A stretch of 25,228 bases of DNA from a virus: positions 1-25,228 of IMG/VR virus record IMGVR_UViG_3300023222_000163; one strand, given 5' to 3'. Below, piece by piece: positions 1-7,250 of the stretch (its first letter is position 1; the number at the start of each line of letters is the position of its first letter). The position numbers and the translations under genes were made by a program. Under the pieces are notes generated by a model. The model did not search any database, was not told the origin of the DNA, and worked only from the letters and a program-made list of their open reading frames with translations.

Positions 1-19
1 CTATAGTGAAATGCGGCAT
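1..19 (-). CDS. Partial start of next late gene (gp16-like ejection protein by position)
   Basis: Six codons and one base are visible, starting M-P-H-F-T-I, before the window ends. The ATG lies one base downstream of the stop of the gp20-like gene. In P22 the gene after 20 is 16, which encodes an ejection protein that enters the cell envelope with the DNA, so that is the expected product here. No clear Shine-Dalgarno is present, and the six residues carry no information about family. The call rests only on gene order. Confidence 0.4.
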
Positions 20-20
20 A

Positions 21-1349
21 TCATTGCTCGAACAATGCTCGTTGTTCAGGTGTCATAAATTCGAGTAGCGATGGATCAAAGGCTTCTGTTTCTGGCACGA
101 CTTGTTGTGCGTCAGGCGAGAGTCGAAACTCTCTAGCCTCTTTAATTTGCTGTGCAGCCTCAAAATCCTCAGCATCAATTGCTGATTTCAGACCACGATC
201 AATTGCACGATTCATCATGCGCTCTGCCCGTTCAAGCAAGCGGCGGTTACCTGCCGTAGACTTACCAAAGCCGGCCTCAATATCTTGGAGTAACTGGCCT
301 TCTTGAGCAGTGAATGCAGCTCCGAATGTGGCCCTTAATTGAGTCAGTACCGCTTTTCCAAGTTGATTTGAAAGTTCCGCCTCATCAGCACTCTCAATAC
401 CGAACCTTTGCTTGGCCGCTAAACTAGCCTGTGCAAATCCGCCTGTTTCCACTGAATCAAGCAACTCCAAAGAACGGGTAATAATTGGCAGGGCATCCGC
501 CACAGTAATGGCGTTATTGATATTTGTCTGCCGACGTTTTGCCTGTCCGGTTTCTGTCGATGCGGGCTCAATTGCTGCAATTCGTGCTGTTTCCTCGGCT
601 GATCGCCTACCACCAGCTGTCTCAATTTCGCGTGCTTGACGCTGTACCGTGGTTTCACCAAGCGTTGAAAGAACATCGCCCTCAAATGGTGATTCCGTCA
701 ATGTAGTTTGTCCGGTTTGTGGATCAAAAGTCGGTGTCAGAACAAATTTCTGACCGTCACGCTCGATAATCCTCGGTGTTGATTTTTGCAATGGCGTGCC
801 CCTCGCCGCTTTCACGCGATCTTCAGGTGATAACGCCAACAATTCAGTCACACGCAACGGGATGTCTTGCTCTTCTTCAGATAAGCTCGTCAAACTGGCC
901 GTGTGCTGTGGATCTCGGCCTTCAGAGGCCAGTTTGGCTACACGCTGATCAATCAGCGGTTGTCGGTTTTCGAATAGCGTATTCCTGAGCCGCAACGCAA
1001 AATCAGCCGCTTCATTTTTCTGCCCCTGTGTAAGTAAACCCATACTTTCGGCCGTCTGTTCAAATTGTTCTGGAAATTCAACAGACAATTGTGCAAGCGC
1101 TTGAGTCCTTTGTTCGGGATCACCGCTAGATATAATTCCAACCAATTCTTGTTGCCGTTGCTGTTGTTTGATAGCCGCCTGATTGGCTTCAATTTCCTGC
1201 TGTCCAATCTGGGCCTGATTAGCCCTAATATCGCGCTCAGATCGAATCGTATCGATCTGCGAGCTCGGCACACCCGCCCCAAAGGCAACAATACCCTGTC
1301 CAACACGTGACAAAAGACTGCGCTTTACCTCTTCCTCTGGAGTAGCCAT
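21..1349 (-). CDS. Ejection (DNA transfer) protein, P22 gp20-like by position
   Basis: A 442-residue protein, close to the 471 residues of P22 gp20. It has a glutamine-rich probable coiled coil near residues 40-70 and a conserved-looking C-terminal block near residues 320-375 (NQLGKAVLTQLRATFGAAFT, followed by a GFGKSTAGNRRLLERA stretch). I associate that block with ejection or DNA-transfer proteins of P22-like podoviruses. It has no signal peptide or membrane segment. Its ATG shares one base with the stop of the gp7-like gene (TAATG), so the two are translationally coupled. Such proteins are carried in the virion and leave it before the DNA to help form a conduit across the envelope. The role is inferred from gene order and composition. 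Confidence 0.7.
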   Translation of the reverse strand: MATPEEEVKRSLLSRVGQGIVAFGAGVPSSQIDTIRSERDIRANQAQIGQQEIEANQAAIKQQQRQQELVGIISSGDPEQRTQALAQLSVEFPEQFEQTAESMGLLTQGQKNEAADFALRLRNTLFENRQPLIDQRVAKLASEGRDPQHTASLTSLSEEEQDIPLRVTELLALSPEDRVKAARGTPLQKSTPRIIERDGQKFVLTPTFDPQTGQTTLTESPFEGDVLSTLGETTVQRQAREIETAGGRRSAEETARIAAIEPASTETGQAKRRQTNINNAITVADALPIITRSLELLDSVETGGFAQASLAAKQRFGIESADEAELSNQLGKAVLTQLRATFGAAFTAQEGQLLQDIEAGFGKSTAGNRRLLERAERMMNRAIDRGLKSAIDAEDFEAAQQIKEAREFRLSPDAQQVVPETEAFDPSLLEFMTPEQRALFEQ

Positions 1350-1918
1350 TAGATAAATGCCCCTGCAACACGCGCCAAACCACTGCGCCGGGCTGCTGCC
1401 ACGTTCTCAATACCTTGACCCTGGGCCTCACCACGTCCTGCTAACAGATTGGCAATATTGGCCGATATATTGCCGCCAATACCAGCCTGTTGACCAACGG
1501 CTCTAAGTCCACCAGTCGAAAGTCTTTCCAAACGATCCTTGCGCTCTCCCAGCTGTGTCGATGCAATACCAGCGGCTTGTTCTTGCAGTGCAGTCAGTAC
1601 ATTACCACCGCCAAGCCCGCCAACTGCCGCTTCATTGCGTAACAAGGCTCGTTCCTGACGTTGGCGTAGAAATGCCTGACCCGGAGATTCCTGAAAACCT
1701 GCAATAGCCGCCGACTCAGCCTCTGAACCACGCAAACCAATCAATTCAAGCAATCTTTCCCGACTAACATCGCCAGCTTCAATACCGGGCGCAAAATCGC
1801 CTCGTGTCAGATCGAATTGACGGCGTTGCTCGCCAATACCCTCAGTAATACCGCGTTCACGAGCTTGTGCAGCTCGATCTTCGGCACCTCCCGCGAACAA
1901 ATCTGTGATAAAGCTCAT
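1349..1918 (-). CDS. Ejection (DNA transfer) protein, P22 gp7-like
   Basis: A 189-residue protein (P22 gp7 has 229). The N-terminus begins MSFITDLFAGGAEDRAAQ. It is followed by a region rich in Gln, Arg and Glu with an FxPGIEAG motif, then an ESPGQAFLRQRQERALLRNE stretch and a glycine-rich segment (VGGLGGGN) near residue 100. This layout is typical of gp7-type DNA-transfer proteins: an amphipathic Ala/Gly-rich body without a signal peptide. It sits between the gp14-like and gp20-like genes exactly as in P22. It overlaps the upstream gene by 4 bp (ATGA) and the downstream gene by 1 bp. The family call is fairly secure; its detailed role as one of three ejected proteins is inferred from P22. 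Confidence 0.75.
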   Translation of the reverse strand: MSFITDLFAGGAEDRAAQARERGITEGIGEQRRQFDLTRGDFAPGIEAGDVSRERLLELIGLRGSEAESAAIAGFQESPGQAFLRQRQERALLRNEAAVGGLGGGNVLTALQEQAAGIASTQLGERKDRLERLSTGGLRAVGQQAGIGGNISANIANLLAGRGEAQGQGIENVAAARRSGLARVAGAFI

Positions 1919-2343
1919 GAGTGCAGCCTTCGTCTGATAAATAAGTCCTTAATCCCCGAGTCAAGCAACCGATATCCCAATTGCCTTGCAAACATCACAA
2001 CATGTCGCAATTGTTGGTCAATTTCAGCGTAAATGCATGGGCATCCCTCATCGAACATGCATTGAATCGCATCCTCCACCGCAATATACGCTAGTCGGCC
2101 ACGTTTTGAGGGCAAAATATTAGGATGAATCTTGAGGCCATCTCTGAACTCGTGAAACATAATTACGCCATCGCCATCATTGACCAGAAAGTACGTCACG
2201 CCCAGCAAATACGGCGTATCGAACGGCGCAGGATGTTCTGGCGCTATATCCTTCCAGATATCGGGGTGTGTGAGCACCATATTGACCGCGACCATATCAA
2301 ATGTTTGCCTGATCACGTCAGCTGCTGACCTCGTATCTTCCAT
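1915..2343 (-). CDS. P22 gp14-like head assembly protein (GNAT-like, DUF2824 type)
   Basis: A 142-residue protein with alternating beta strands and helices. A central strand ends in an acidic turn (LVNDGDGVIMFHEF), and a later helix-strand pair (ARQLGYRLLDSGIKDLFIRR) resembles the C-terminal half of acetyltransferase (GNAT) folds. P22 gp14, annotated as a head assembly protein, lies in the same place between 26 and 7 and belongs to such a family (DUF2824). There is no clear acetyl-CoA loop (R/QxxGxG/A), so enzymatic activity is doubtful. It overlaps the upstream gene by 31 bp and the gp7-like gene by 4 bp. The gp14 assignment depends on synteny plus fold impression. Confidence 0.6.
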   Translation of the reverse strand: MEDTRSAADVIRQTFDMVAVNMVLTHPDIWKDIAPEHPAPFDTPYLLGVTYFLVNDGDGVIMFHEFRDGLKIHPNILPSKRGRLAYIAVEDAIQCMFDEGCPCIYAEIDQQLRHVVMFARQLGYRLLDSGIKDLFIRRRLHS

Positions 2344-2747
2344 TCAGTGGCCGTGACTTTACGAAATTCCGCCGAACCTTTGGGGCCAATAGTTCGGGTT
2401 CCTGTAGTGCCGTCGGCTTCACTGGTCAATGTGTCCGTGATAATAGCTACTGACATAGCAACACTGCCATCATTTTGCACTTCAAAGCCTGTTCCTATGT
2501 CGAACTCGACTACAGCATTGGCAGGTATCGTGTAAACCTGATTGGTTATACTACTGGTCTTACGAATAATGCTGCCGGCATCCTCGATCACCAGCGTATA
2601 ATCGTTGTTTTGAGTATTGATCGGCAAAACCCCGAGATCGTTTACATCCTCAACCAGATCCTCGATTACCTGGGCAAAACGCAGATTAGCTCTGCCGTCT
2701 TTATCGACCAGCGCATCATTTCTGTTTGGTGCTGATCGTCTGGTCAT
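2313..2747 (-). CDS. Short virion protein in the tail-needle (gp26) slot
   Basis: A 144-residue protein starting MTRRSAPNRNDALVDKDGRA. A short helical N-terminus (residues 15-40) is followed by a beta-rich domain containing YTLVIEDAGSIIRKTSS, YTIPANAVVEFDIGTGFEV and GPKGSAEFRKV. The Y-T-L-V-x-x-D-A-G-x-x-I-R pattern followed by T-I-P-x-N recurs in receptor-side or distal domains of many phage tail proteins. In P22 this slot encodes the 233-residue trimeric tail needle gp26. Here the long coiled-coil shaft is missing, so it may be a short plug or knob rather than a true needle. ATGA overlap with the gp10-like gene. The product is virion-associated by context; the exact role is inferred. Confidence 0.6.
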   Translation of the reverse strand: MTRRSAPNRNDALVDKDGRANLRFAQVIEDLVEDVNDLGVLPINTQNNDYTLVIEDAGSIIRKTSSITNQVYTIPANAVVEFDIGTGFEVQNDGSVAMSVAIITDTLTSEADGTTGTRTIGPKGSAEFRKVTATEWKIRGQQLT

Positions 2748-4201
2748 ATCTGCGGTACATTTGAGGAGGTGGAAAATTCAGCATCAAGCCGCAGTAATAC
2801 GCTTTTGACGGGCTCTGTTGTTGTAAATCGTAAGACCCGGTCTCTTGGTATTTGCCCCTGACGGCACCATGATGGAATCCGTTTACGATTACCAATCTCG
2901 CCATAGGATCGTAATCCAGCAATGCGGAAAATACCAGCCTGATCGTCTGAATACTCCATCTTGATCTGAGGATCAACACCCGCAATGGTGCCAACACCGG
3001 CCTTCATCGTCAGCATTAACTTGCTCACCGTCAACGGGAAGCGATCGACATTAAACGGTTGCGACGTCTTTTGCCGTTTGATGGTATTGCCATATTCGGT
3101 GTGTGTGTCCTTGTTTAGAGTACCAACACGACCATCAACAGAATCTGCAACTATCAGATCACCATAGACGCTCACTATCTCGGTGACACGCCATTTATCA
3201 TCGTCAATACCCGACTGGCGCTCGTGCCAGACATTTTCTCCTGTCAGCGCGCTAGTAGTTGCATCGTAGACCAACGTGCGCGACGGAATATTTATCGAGG
3301 TAAAAGTAAAAGCAACAAAAAAGTTCCCGCCGTAAGCGTAAGTGAACGCAAAGGCATCTGCAATCTCATCCTCGGTGTATTCCTGAATCGCATTATCAAT
3401 AGCCGACGTGCTGATCTTGCGCACACCGCCTTCAAAGCGCCACACAGCAGTCAATTCATTTGGTGCGCCACCGAGAAATACAAAAGAGTTATCAAAATCG
3501 ACAATTGAGTGCTTCGCACGTAAACCCTTTTGTATGTCCCCGCCTGGTACTCGCTTAAATGGGAAACCTGAGCCACCAACATTCTGAAATAGTTCGCCAG
3601 TATCCTCACCCCAAATACGAAGTTCATTGAGATTGACATTGCTGGCAACAATCTTATCTGGCCGTACTTCAGCTGAGCCAAAGTCAAGCGCATCATAGAC
3701 CAGTGGTTGATTCAAATTCGAAATAAAGAACTGCTCGCCGTCAGAAGCCGTGAAGATGAAAAAACCATCTTTAAACGACACGGTGTCCGATACCTGAAAA
3801 TCAATATCTGTGATTTCGGTCAGCGTAGAGTCAGCATTGTTGAATGCATAACCGGTAACACTAGGTACAACAATGACCAGATACTGACCGTTGTGTGCCA
3901 GCGATACGCGGCCGGAACCGATAATCTCGCCATGATCAGTAACAACATTATCGGAGTCGAACGAATACAGCGTGCGTTCATTGATGAAGTACGGCACACC
4001 ATTGACTACCTGCGCGCCGCGGTTAATGCCAATAATGGTCGATCCTGTCAGCGTTCGGGTATCGATGCCATAAACATCACGCAGCGCACGCTGCGATAAA
4101 GCGGCAGCCTGCGGAACTATTGGTTCCCAATTAACGCAGCGCTGCGCTACAAGCGGCAGTGAGTCCGATTGATAGAAGCCTGTTGCAATTTCTAGCTGCA
4201 T
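2744..4201 (-). CDS. Packaged DNA stabilization / tail hub protein, P22 gp10-like
   Basis: A 485-residue protein (P22 gp10 has 472) starting MQLEIATGFYQSDSLPLVAQ. It is rich in beta strands with a propeller-like rhythm. The segment near residues 230-300 (SFVFLGGAPNELTAVWRFEG followed by KISTSAIDNAIQEY) is the hallmark of the P22 gp10 family. In P22 this protein binds below the gp4 ring, closes the portal channel after packaging and anchors the needle and tailspikes. It lies between the gp4-like gene (10 bp overlap) and the gp26-slot gene (4 bp overlap), matching P22 order. No truncation is visible. Confidence 0.88.
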   Translation of the reverse strand: MQLEIATGFYQSDSLPLVAQRCVNWEPIVPQAAALSQRALRDVYGIDTRTLTGSTIIGINRGAQVVNGVPYFINERTLYSFDSDNVVTDHGEIIGSGRVSLAHNGQYLVIVVPSVTGYAFNNADSTLTEITDIDFQVSDTVSFKDGFFIFTASDGEQFFISNLNQPLVYDALDFGSAEVRPDKIVASNVNLNELRIWGEDTGELFQNVGGSGFPFKRVPGGDIQKGLRAKHSIVDFDNSFVFLGGAPNELTAVWRFEGGVRKISTSAIDNAIQEYTEDEIADAFAFTYAYGGNFFVAFTFTSINIPSRTLVYDATTSALTGENVWHERQSGIDDDKWRVTEIVSVYGDLIVADSVDGRVGTLNKDTHTEYGNTIKRQKTSQPFNVDRFPLTVSKLMLTMKAGVGTIAGVDPQIKMEYSDDQAGIFRIAGLRSYGEIGNRKRIPSWCRQGQIPRDRVLRFTTTEPVKSVLLRLDAEFSTSSNVPQI

Positions 4202-4656
4202 GGGCGGCGAGTATTCGATGGATAAAATCTGGAATCGCGCAGTGTCTGTGGTGAATCGCCATCGGCCACAAAGTTATTGTCTTCATTGCCGCTGCCGATT
4301 GGCAACGTGTCTGGATATTGCGAGCTGTTAAGTGGAATAGATGCGCGCAAAGAACGCTTGCTGCGTTTTGCACGGGCCTCCAATGAGGTGCTTACTGTGC
4401 GACCGTATTCCGGCGCAATATACACGGCCAGATTAGCCTTGATCGCACCGATCGATCCCAATTTGACGAACAATTCGTCCTCAACGCTATCGAGCGCTTC
4501 ATAGCCAACATCGATACCGTCGACGTTCCACTCGTTCATCATGTCGTTGAGTGCAGTGAGGCCGTCTTCGGCCTCGGGTGCCTCAATGGCTGACTCTGCT
4601 ACATTAACTTCTAGTAATTGCAGCGCACCCGTTACAATGTCAGTGACCGTTGCCAT
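4192..4656 (-). CDS. Tail accessory factor / head completion, P22 gp4-like
   Basis: A 154-residue, largely helical protein (P22 gp4 has 166). The first 110 residues fit the gp4/head-tail connector pattern: an initial helix (VTDIVTGALQLLEV), an acidic turn, a second helix with LNDMMNEWNVDGIDVGY, then a long helix through AIKANLAVYIAPEYGRTVS. In P22, twelve gp4 copies form a ring under the portal. The start is well defined: AAGGAGG lies nine bases before the ATG. It overlaps the preceding small gene by 17 bp and the gp10-like gene by 10 bp. The C-terminal 40 residues look disordered. Confidence 0.85.
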   Translation of the reverse strand: MATVTDIVTGALQLLEVNVAESAIEAPEAEDGLTALNDMMNEWNVDGIDVGYEALDSVEDELFVKLGSIGAIKANLAVYIAPEYGRTVSTSLEARAKRSKRSLRASIPLNSSQYPDTLPIGSGNEDNNFVADGDSPQTLRDSRFYPSNTRRPCS

Positions 4657-4846
4657 CCTGTAGTGCCTCCTTGATCAGGAACGCCATGAACGAGAATGCG
4701 TCGTCTGTTGTCATGTCAAGGAGCGCCTCTCTGAAATAAACGAGACGCTCGTCCTGATTCATCTCCGCAACCGAGCACTTGTGCCACGACAGGGAGCCGG
4801 GCGTACCGCACCCGACATCCCCGTCCTGAACATAAGCTTTTCTCAT
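4640..4846 (-). CDS. Small unknown protein between coat and gp4-like genes
   Basis: A 68-residue protein with no recognised family. Two Cys and a His in the first half (C13, H22, C24) precede an acidic helical C-terminal half (ERLVYFREALLDMTTDDAFS). It starts two bases after the coat stop and overlaps the gp4-like start by 17 bp, so it fills the space exactly as a real gene in this packed operon would. There is no strong Shine-Dalgarno, so translation may depend on coupling to the coat gene. P22 has no gene in this spot. It could be a minor head protein or assembly helper, but nothing in the sequence decides this. Confidence 0.6.
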   Translation of the reverse strand: MRKAYVQDGDVGCGTPGSLSWHKCSVAEMNQDERLVYFREALLDMTTDDAFSFMAFLIKEALQDGNGH

Positions 4847-4848
4847 TC

Positions 4849-6129
4849 TTACGCTACACCGTAACCATGTCCGGCAAAGAACGGATTAAGCGTGGCAAAT
4901 GCCGGCAGTAAGTCAAATCTGACCTTCTGCACGTTGGCATCACCGTCTGCGTACTTGCTAACCCGGAGGCTAAAGCCATCCTCAGTGGTTACTGTCGTAT
5001 CCGTCGAGAACAGCTTCGGCAGTTTGACACTGGCGAGGCTGAACGCTTGTGGGTGATAGAACAGGTTCGGCTGGAAGGTAGTGGAATCTGCACTCAGAAC
5101 ATCGACGACATCGCCGTCCACGAGCGCCGCTACTACTGTGTCGTAAGCGCTGTCACGCGAACCTGTGGTTTCCTTGACCGCAGGAGACGAGAAAACGAAA
5201 TCGCCTTCATTTGTCGCCGTCAAAACATCCGCATTCAGAACACCGCGCCAGGGGATATTCGCGCCAGCAGCATCTAAAGCAGGTTCTCTCGTTGCCTGAT
5301 TCAAGATAGATCGTGTCGGAATCTCGAAAACCGTTCCAGCCACATACGTTGCCGCTGCTGCCAGCGTATCGATGTGAATAGTCTGTTGCATCGTGTCTTT
5401 AACAGAAACATACGTTGCAGTCGGTGTTCCATCTATCACGCCAGCTACATCACCTGTTGCGTTGGTGGTGTAGCTTGCTAAAGCCTGAGAGGTTAGTGCT
5501 TGCATGCCGCCAAAGTCACGACTGATCTGTGCCTTCTCCCATGCGGTCTGTACCAGTTGACTAACACTCGTCAATTGGTTTTGCAGATTCGCCATTGCGA
5601 CCTGAGAGAACGGATTCATGATGTAGTACCACGGCATATCACCGGGGACACCAGTCGATGCCATCAAGGCCCCTGCATTAGCGACTTCTGTCCATGTATC
5701 AATCGCCTGACCAGGAGTGCCCTGAACTAATCCAGAATTTTTCATCATAAAGCCCGCGAAATCGACTTCCAGGTCAGTAACGATACGTCGTGCCATTGGT
5801 GCAATGATCTTATCCAGCTGATCAAGTTCCAATGCCTCCTCGACATTGTCCCAATCGACCGACGCAGTGAAATAGTCCTGCACCGTTGCGGTTGCCTTAC
5901 CGGCCGTGATGCTGTCCTTGGTCTCACCCGAAATATCACCACCTGAAGTCCGGATCGAGGTGTAATCGTGCGGACGTTTAATGTCCACCGTGGTACCCGA
6001 TGCCGGTGTGAACTTACCCTCGAATAACTGTGTATCTACAGTTTTCGTAACAACTCGATTTGCCTCAAAGTGCTTTAAAAACACACGCATCAGTTGTCGG
6101 GTGACGTTACTGGTTAAATTGTTAGCCAT
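4849..6129 (-). CDS. Major capsid (coat) protein, P22 gp5-like
   Basis: A 426-residue protein, nearly the same length as P22 coat gp5 (430), starting MANNLTSNVTRQLMRVFLKH. Features of the family are the N-terminal helix and arm, the GTTVDIKRPHDY strand, a central insertion-type beta domain (about residues 220-340) and the C-terminal LLPAFATLNPFFAGHGYG. It has the HK97-type coat fold with P22-style inserted domain by family knowledge, and assembles the head around the scaffold. An AGGAG Shine-Dalgarno stands 14 bases after the scaffold stop. It is flanked by scaffold upstream and gp4/gp10 homologues downstream. Confidence 0.92.
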   Translation of the reverse strand: MANNLTSNVTRQLMRVFLKHFEANRVVTKTVDTQLFEGKFTPASGTTVDIKRPHDYTSIRTSGGDISGETKDSITAGKATATVQDYFTASVDWDNVEEALELDQLDKIIAPMARRIVTDLEVDFAGFMMKNSGLVQGTPGQAIDTWTEVANAGALMASTGVPGDMPWYYIMNPFSQVAMANLQNQLTSVSQLVQTAWEKAQISRDFGGMQALTSQALASYTTNATGDVAGVIDGTPTATYVSVKDTMQQTIHIDTLAAAATYVAGTVFEIPTRSILNQATREPALDAAGANIPWRGVLNADVLTATNEGDFVFSSPAVKETTGSRDSAYDTVVAALVDGDVVDVLSADSTTFQPNLFYHPQAFSLASVKLPKLFSTDTTVTTEDGFSLRVSKYADGDANVQKVRFDLLPAFATLNPFFAGHGYGVA

Positions 6130-6143
6130 GCCCTAGCTCCTAA

Positions 6144-6893
6144 TTATTCGTACTTGGCCCCCCTTTCCCAGTCCTCTTTCGATTCAGGAGCGCCGCCACC
6201 ACTTGGTGTGATAGGCGGGTCGGGCGCCGTACTAGTTTGTGGTTTCAGTAAAGAGGCTTTCGCTCTGATATCACCGTTCAAGTGATTTACCAGCTGTAAC
6301 GGACTCATCTCATTAAGCTTTTCCAGTTCAATGGGATTCTGCGACAAGTAGGCTACAAACAACGGGCCATCCGGGTCCTCAAGGAGAATGTCCTCAAAGG
6401 TCTCCGATATTCCGTAATCGATAACCGCCTTTGCTGCTTTACTCGTTTCAGCAGGATTCAGACCGTGCGTAACCATATTGGTATCAAACGCCGCTACCTT
6501 TTCACGTTTGGCAGCGTCTTGCTTGGCTACGCGAGCCTCATCCTTTTTCGTCCGCTCATTCGCTATTTGCTGGGTTTCCGCATCCAAGTCCGCTTTAGCA
6601 ACGATGGCCTCGTCACGCTTACGCATATCTTCCGCGAAGCTATCCGAGTCTTGCTCCGGCACAGGCGGAATAATGACTTCCGCTTGCTTGGCCTTCAGTT
6701 CCTCAAGTTCTCGTTCGACCGTGCTTGCACGCTCCTCAGCTACTACTCGACCGCGTTCCTCATCTCTGTACTTCTTGTGCTGAACACCGATTCTTTCAGC
6801 GTGTTGTTTGTCGCTGACAAAACCTTCGTGCGTTTCTTCCGGTGGCGTTTCCTCGCCTGGTACTACCTCTTCACCTTCCACAGGATCTGGCAT
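6144..6893 (-). CDS. Scaffolding protein, P22 gp8-like
   Basis: A 249-residue protein (P22 gp8 has 303), highly charged. It has an acidic proline-rich N-terminus (residues 1-22), a long predicted coiled coil at about residues 40-140, and a short C-terminal region after a Pro/Ser/Gly linker ending DWERGAKYE. This composition and the place directly before the coat gene are typical for scaffolds, which fill the procapsid, direct coat assembly and exit before DNA entry. The P22 coat-binding hook is C-terminal and basic; here the last 15 residues contain K and R but no obvious equivalent. GGAG lies nine bases before the ATG. Confidence 0.8.
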   Translation of the reverse strand: MPDPVEGEEVVPGEETPPEETHEGFVSDKQHAERIGVQHKKYRDEERGRVVAEERASTVERELEELKAKQAEVIIPPVPEQDSDSFAEDMRKRDEAIVAKADLDAETQQIANERTKKDEARVAKQDAAKREKVAAFDTNMVTHGLNPAETSKAAKAVIDYGISETFEDILLEDPDGPLFVAYLSQNPIELEKLNEMSPLQLVNHLNGDIRAKASLLKPQTSTAPDPPITPSGGGAPESKEDWERGAKYE

Positions 6894-6946
6894 TACTAAT
6901 TACTCCGCTATTCCGCTATTTAAACTGTTTTAATCGCTGATATTAA

Positions 6947-7237
6947 TCAGATACTCTCTAGGTTACCAACGTGTTCTTCAATAGACTCTAACGATATGTC
7001 TATACCGCGAAGCGTCTGGCGTAAATCAGATAGCTCAGAACCGACTACTTCCTTAACCTTTGGTCCATCATCAGGACAATCATCCATACCAAGCAAACGG
7101 CGTCGCATGTCCCGCAAACGATTAGCAATACCACCGACTCTGTCGGCGATTGTTCTTGCACCTTCAATGATCGATTCAAGATCGCGCAATTGTCGATCTT
7201 CTGCAGGATTAGCCTGTCCTATTGCTGTTGTTTCCAT
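6947..7237 (-). CDS. Small helical protein between portal and scaffold genes
   Basis: A 96-residue, all-helical protein rich in Arg and Asp. A likely helical hairpin (IIEGARTIADRVGGIANRLRDMRRRLLG) is followed by a DDCPDDGPK turn and a second coiled segment with heptad-like leucines (LSDLRQTLRGIDISLESIEE). I do not recognise a family with a known function, though small proteins of this build are common next to phage portal genes. The start is supported by AGGAG seven bases upstream. It may assist portal or scaffold assembly, judged by position only. Confidence 0.75.
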   Translation of the reverse strand: METTAIGQANPAEDRQLRDLESIIEGARTIADRVGGIANRLRDMRRRLLGMDDCPDDGPKVKEVVGSELSDLRQTLRGIDISLESIEEHVGNLESI

Positions 7238-7250
7238 TTCTGATCTCCTA

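Noticed and set aside
3707-4099. 130-codon plus-strand frame opposite the gp10-like gene
   Set aside because: Fully covered by a well-supported structural gene; basic and irregular composition.
6465-6899. 144-codon plus-strand frame with hydrophobic Leu/Phe/Arg stretches opposite the scaffold gene
   Set aside because: The composition is that of antisense to Glu/Lys-rich helices; no start signal, and the scaffold on the other strand explains the region.
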